Below, in pieces: positions 61,724 through 62,071 of a stretch of DNA of 62,071 nt (position 1 is its first letter; the number at the start of each line of letters is the position of its first letter). This stretch comes from Nocardia tenerifensis NBRC 101015. GTDB lineage: Bacteria; Actinomycetota; Actinomycetes; Mycobacteriales; Mycobacteriaceae. The notes under the pieces were generated by a model that was given only the letters and a program-made list of their open reading frames with translations, was not told the DNA's origin and did no database searches. The stretch lies in the NCBI RefSeq assembly GCF_000308715.1, contig NZ_BAGH01000609.1, positions 1 through 62,071 on the forward strand, in the 5' to 3' direction. The translations under genes were made by a program, and so were the position numbers.

Positions 61724-61903
61724 GTGCGGGTCAATCGGTGGGTGGCGTCCTGCGCTGCGGACGTGCTGTGTCTGATGCTCCACGGTGCCTTGCTCATCGC
61801 GGGCGCGGGTTATGTCGACCCATTCAGCGCATGCTCGGCGAATGCGGCAGGCACTTGTCCCGCTGGGAACATGGCGCGGTTAGACACCGCGCGAAACCGC
61901 TGA
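61724..61903 (+). CDS. Possible small secreted Cys-containing peptide
   Basis: A 59-residue frame from GTG: a basic start (VRVNRW), a hydrophobic stretch (VLCLMLHGALLIAGAG) and a small-residue site PFSA before CSANAAGTCPAGN. This looks like a signal peptide followed by a short mature peptide with two Cys. There is no good ribosome binding site, so it may be chance. Divergent from the ATPase. Confidence 0.3.
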   Translation: MRVNRWVASCAADVLCLMLHGALLIAGAGYVDPFSACSANAAGTCPAGNMARLDTARNR

Positions 61904-61933
61904 ATCGGCACAGACACACCGAAGCCGTGGATT

Positions 61934-61991
61934 CGAGCAGAGTCATATGGTTGCTCGCGAAGATCAGTTGGCGACCATATGACTCTGCTCG
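61934..61991. repeat. Perfect 18-bp inverted repeat
   Basis: CGAGCAGAGTCATATGGT (61934-61951) and its exact reverse complement (61974-61991) enclose a 22-base loop. No U-tract follows. Candidates are a bidirectional terminator for a gene beyond the right edge, a regulatory cruciform, or the trace of a small mobile element. Confidence 0.7.
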
Positions 61992-62071
61992 CTGAGATGC
62001 CGGTGCGGTGATGCTGCGGGACTGTGCGGGTCACCGCCAGCGTGGTGACGGCAACGCGGCCGAGCCGGGGC

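Larger units (their letters stand above)
61560..62071. other. Upstream region of the ATPase, right window edge
   Basis: It holds the promoter of the ATPase gene, a possible small secreted-peptide ORF at 61724-61903 and a large inverted repeat at 61934-61991. Bases after 61991 show no supported feature and run to the window edge. Confidence 0.4.

Noticed and set aside
61810..62034. Minus-strand frame crossing the inverted repeat
   Set aside because: It owes its length to the palindrome and shows no domain-like sequence or RBS.

Overview
The window is very GC-rich actinobacterial chromosome. Several genes point to a mycolate-type actinomycete, most likely Nocardia or a close relative: an MMPL-family lipid exporter, a mycobacterial FadE5-like acyl-CoA dehydrogenase, a mycolic-acid/cyclopropane-type methyltransferase, a CtpI-like giant P-type ATPase, and F420- and FAD-dependent oxidoreductases. 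This is inferred from gene content; no rRNA or tRNA is present to confirm it.

Left part (1-4260): the end of an unrecognised minus-strand gene, a stand-alone P450 resembling the haem domain of fatty-acid hydroxylase CYP102/BM3, an alpha/beta hydrolase that lacks the usual catalytic His, and a four-helix membrane protein. A very small LuxR-type DNA-binding protein (4394-4600, minus) faces an AT-richer control region with a palindrome and a TATAAT box.

Central part (5137-32338): one long plus-strand lipid/polyketide cluster with mostly overlapping or abutting genes. It starts with ACP, membrane desaturase and fatty acyl-AMP ligase, an arrangement like terminal-alkyne/alkene starter cassettes. 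Two reductases, a CFA-type methyltransferase, a DAO-family flavoenzyme, an alpha/beta hydrolase, an AfsA-like (gamma-butyrolactone-type) protein, a flavin monooxygenase, an LLM oxidoreductase, a HAD protein and an MMPL transporter follow. Then come two type I PKS proteins: ACP-KS-AT(methylmalonyl)-DH-KR-ACP and KS-AT(malonyl)-ACP-TE. The cluster ends with an 18-codon ORF, a KASIII-like protein with an altered active site and an acyl-CoA dehydrogenase. Inference: a functionalised fatty acid is loaded, extended twice to a beta-keto intermediate, and may be joined to a C3 phosphate by the AfsA homologue to give a butenolide, butyrolactone or furan lipid that is exported by MMPL.

Right part: a TPR-like hypothetical protein; an aromatic-catabolism-like group (nitronate monooxygenase, flavin hydroxylase, FrsA-like hydrolase, extradiol dioxygenase, AraC regulator; 33950-39878); a signalling locus (ANTAR/GAF/PAS/SpoIIE phosphatase translationally coupled to a soluble poly-HAMP hybrid kinase, with a divergent RsbW-like kinase behind a SigF/SigB-type promoter; 40223-47688); a 1.1-kb apparently decayed stretch; an AfsR/SARP regulator; an epoxide hydrolase; a DUF4232-type lipoprotein; small membrane and SnoaL-like proteins; an unknown acidic protein; and the CtpI-like ATPase. 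The window ends with a long perfect inverted repeat.
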